A stretch of 64,000 nucleotides of DNA, from the NCBI GenBank assembly GCA_902624315.1, contig CACNXC010000005.1, positions 1 through 64,000 on the forward strand, read 5' to 3'. Below the pieces are notes generated by a model. The model ran no database searches, had not been told where the DNA came from, and saw only the letters and a list, made by a program, of their open reading frames with translations. This stretch comes from an uncultured Pelagibacteraceae bacterium. GTDB lineage: Bacteria > Pseudomonadota > Alphaproteobacteria > Pelagibacterales > Pelagibacteraceae. Position numbers and translations under genes: made by a program. This document shows positions 62,368 through 64,000 of this stretch, in pieces (the stretch's first letter is position 1; each line of letters begins with the position of its first letter).

Positions 62368-63483
62368 ATGAAAAAAGGAAAAAGGATTGTAAATAGTTGG
62401 AATGAGTGGGATCCTTTAAAGCATGTTATTGTTGGAAGGGCCGACGGCACATGTATACCAGCACCAGAACCTGCTTTAGATGCAAAAGTTCCTGAAGAGT
62501 CAGATATGAGGGGAAAATTTGGTCCTAGAACAAAAGATACTGTGGATAAAGCAAATCAGTTACTTGATGATTTCTCAAATATTTTGGTTAAAAGAGGAAT
62601 TAAAGTTGATAGACCAACACCTTTAAATTTTAATCAAAAAACTTCAACACCTGATTGGGAATCTGAAACTATGTTTGGCTGCATGCCTCCTAGAGATGTT
62701 TTATTAACAGTTGGAAATGAAATTTTAGAGGCAACTATGAGTTATAGATGTAGATGGTTTGAGTATCTTTGTTATCGTCCGCTTCTTAAAGAATATTATA
62801 ATTTAGATCCAAACATGAGACATGAGTCAGCGCCAAAACCAAGACTAACAGATGCAGATTATAGGAAAGATTATTTATCTGACAAAATCGGAATTCAAAA
62901 AAGATTAAAATGGACTGAAGATAAATTTTTTGTAACAACTGAAGAAGAACCTTTGTTCGATGCAGCTGATGTGTTGAGATTTGGTAAAGACTTAGTAATA
63001 CAACATGGTTTTACGACAAATCTTAAAGGAATTGATTGGTTAAAAAGACATTATAAAGATCATCGAGTTCATGCTGTAAATTTTCCAGGAGATCCATACC
63101 CAATTCATATAGATGCAACCTTCACACCAATAAAAGAAGGATTGATTATTAATAATCCCCAAAGAAGATTACCTAAAGAGCAAAGAAAATTATTTGAAAA
63201 TAATGATTGGGAGATTATAGATGCCGCACAACCTGCTCACAATGAACCACCACCACTTTGCTACTCATCTGTTTGGCTTTCTATGAATGTTTTGGTGCTA
63301 GATCCAAAGACAGTTTGTGTTGAAAAAAGTGAAAAATATCAAGCAGAGCAACTCGATAAACTAGGTATGGAAGTAATTCCAGTAGATTTAAGAGATGCCT
63401 ATGCTTTTGGCGGTGGTCTTCATTGTTGTACTGCTGATGTTTATAGAGAGAGTGAATTTAAAGATTATTTTCCTAAACAATAA
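62368..63483 (+). CDS. Glycine amidinotransferase family protein (AGAT-like)
   Basis: Transfers the amidino group from arginine to an amine such as glycine, making guanidinoacetate and ornithine. The 371-residue protein resembles vertebrate AGAT along its length: VNSWNEWDPLKHVIVGRADG, WESETMFGCMPPRDVLL, EEPLFDAADVLRFGKD with catalytic Asp, HIDATFTPIKEG with catalytic His, SSVWLSMNVLVLD and the nucleophile C353 in GGGLHCCTADV. The acceptor could be glycine or another amine. Its gene begins 1 base after the creatinase stop. Together they would turn over guanidino compounds. Confidence 0.9.
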   Translation: MKKGKRIVNSWNEWDPLKHVIVGRADGTCIPAPEPALDAKVPEESDMRGKFGPRTKDTVDKANQLLDDFSNILVKRGIKVDRPTPLNFNQKTSTPDWESETMFGCMPPRDVLLTVGNEILEATMSYRCRWFEYLCYRPLLKEYYNLDPNMRHESAPKPRLTDADYRKDYLSDKIGIQKRLKWTEDKFFVTTEEEPLFDAADVLRFGKDLVIQHGFTTNLKGIDWLKRHYKDHRVHAVNFPGDPYPIHIDATFTPIKEGLIINNPQRRLPKEQRKLFENNDWEIIDAAQPAHNEPPPLCYSSVWLSMNVLVLDPKTVCVEKSEKYQAEQLDKLGMEVIPVDLRDAYAFGGGLHCCTADVYRESEFKDYFPKQ

Positions 63484-63499
63484 AAAAAATATAATTTAA

Positions 63500-63727
63500 T
63501 TAGTTAGGATTTTTTTTCAAAAAATCAATATATTGCAATACTTCATTTAATTTATCGTCTGGAATATCTTTATAACTTGCATTGAATTTATTTTTTACAC
63601 AAATTGCTACATGAGCATAAGGATTTCTTCCTTTAGGATGATTAGGATGATCAGGTAATTGACCTACCAAATAATCCCCAGCTTCCTGAATCATTTTCCA
63701 GAGTTTACTTGCGTTTTCTTTGTTCAT
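63500..63727 (-). CDS. Small conserved-looking hypothetical protein
   Basis: A 75-residue soluble protein, MNKENASKLWKMIQEAGDYL followed by a His/Pro-rich loop (PDHPNHPKGRNPYAH) and a C-terminal helix (LNEVLQYIDFLKKNP). The histidines in HPNHPKGRNPYAH could bind metal. No family recognised. The start at ATG 63727 gives a clean amphipathic helix; ATG 63733 would add two residues. Ends 17 bases from the convergent amidinotransferase. Confidence 0.6.
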   Translation of the reverse strand: MNKENASKLWKMIQEAGDYLVGQLPDHPNHPKGRNPYAHVAICVKNKFNASYKDIPDDKLNEVLQYIDFLKKNPN

Positions 63728-63800
63728 ACACATCAAGATCTTGATCTATTTAAATCTAGCATAGTCTTTAGACTAAAATAAAAGGAAAGAATTTTTAGAT

Positions 63801-64000
63801 CTAGTTTTCTTTTGATTTATCTATATTAAAATTCTCTAATCCACTTGATGAACTTTTGAGATTTTTATCAATTTCCTCAAATCTCGCTCTTTTTTCGATT
63901 TCTTTTTGAACAAGCCTTTGTTCTCGTCTAATTTCTTCTTGTTCTTTTTGCTTTTGTTCTCTATCGAATTTTTCTTCCCACTCTCTTATTTTGATAAACT
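63801..64000 (-). CDS. C-terminal part of a charged coiled-coil protein (partial)
   Basis: An open frame enters from the right edge and stops at TAG 63801-63803 in the gene direction. The visible 65 residues are rich in Glu, Lys, Arg and Gln, for example EEKFDREQKQKEQEEIRREQ, then a Ser-rich end GLENFNIDKSKEN. This is a long charged helix or coiled coil. No domain is recognisable, because the N-terminus lies outside the window. Confidence 0.6.
   Translation of the reverse strand, partial: FIKIREWEEKFDREQKQKEQEEIRREQRLVQKEIEKRARFEEIDKNLKSSSSGLENFNIDKSKEN

Noticed and set aside
1-64000. Known defence system, prophage, insertion sequence or toxin-antitoxin pair
   Set aside because: No transposase, integrase, restriction, cas, capsid or TA genes were recognised on either strand.

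Overview
The window reads as part of a streamlined, AT-rich alphaproteobacterial genome of the SAR11 / Candidatus Pelagibacter type. The evidence is dense coding with gaps of a few bases to about 290 bases, many 1-8 base gene overlaps, lysine/isoleucine/asparagine-rich proteins, a blue-tuned proteorhodopsin followed by ferredoxin and ferredoxin reductase genes, a tandem glycine riboswitch before gcvT, a TRAP transporter, several C1/methyl-compound enzymes, and no insertion sequences. Assignments rest on reading motifs and recalling families; no database search was run.

Layout. 1-10.3 kb: fumarase, an NTP-pyrophosphatase-like protein, nadA-nadC, tRNA-Leu(GAG), a DUF1330 protein, a secreted beta-lactamase-fold protein, the YgfZ folate protein, dihydroorotase, an SMR pump and propionyl-CoA synthetase. 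10.3-13.4 kb: proteorhodopsin with its own palindromic leader and terminator, then ferredoxin, reductase and glutathione transferase. 13.3-19.9 kb: a DksA-like regulator with two unlisted microproteins, two glycosyltransferases, PEP carboxylase and a polysaccharide-lyase-like secreted protein. 19.9-26.2 kb: an SOS block (umuDC with a textbook alphaproteobacterial LexA operator, and recA with a variant one) flanking a SOUL protein, a GFA protein, glycerate kinase and TolC. 26.2-37.6 kb: housekeeping genes (alaS, icd, psd-pssA, rlmE, a short guaB without CBS domains, guaA, panB, terC).

37.7-45 kb: a TRAP transporter with a hairpin between binding protein and permeases, a tandem pair of secreted TPR proteins (one with 23 consecutive glycines and an apparent CTG start), and a divergent 5-oxoprolinase set pxpA / pxpBC. 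44.9-53.2 kb: one long rightward run, glycine riboswitch-gcvTHP followed almost without gap by a lipid-modification set (FAD oxidoreductase, DUF1365, cyclopropane-fatty-acid-synthase-like methyltransferase, DUF3833 lipoprotein). This set resembles clusters tied to photo-oxidative stress and modified fatty acids in other proteobacteria. Next come a Fur-box-like palindrome before a 60-residue eight-cysteine protein, then an SDR, TspO and a FOXRED1-like oxidoreductase.

55.9-64 kb: SelO, MsrA, NAD-formate dehydrogenase, an HPP membrane protein, an IscU-like protein, then a rightward set of EamA transporter, creatinase and glycine amidinotransferase. The last three suggest guanidino-compound metabolism feeding sarcosine/glycine and urea. 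Together with gcvTHP and formate dehydrogenase they make glycine and C1 units a recurrent theme. No known defence system, CRISPR array, prophage or rRNA operon is visible. The least expected items are the creatinase-amidinotransferase pair, the riboswitch stem that abuts the gcvT start codon, the Fur-box/Cys-rich gene, the polyglycine protein and the overlapping, apparently leaderless divergent promoters.
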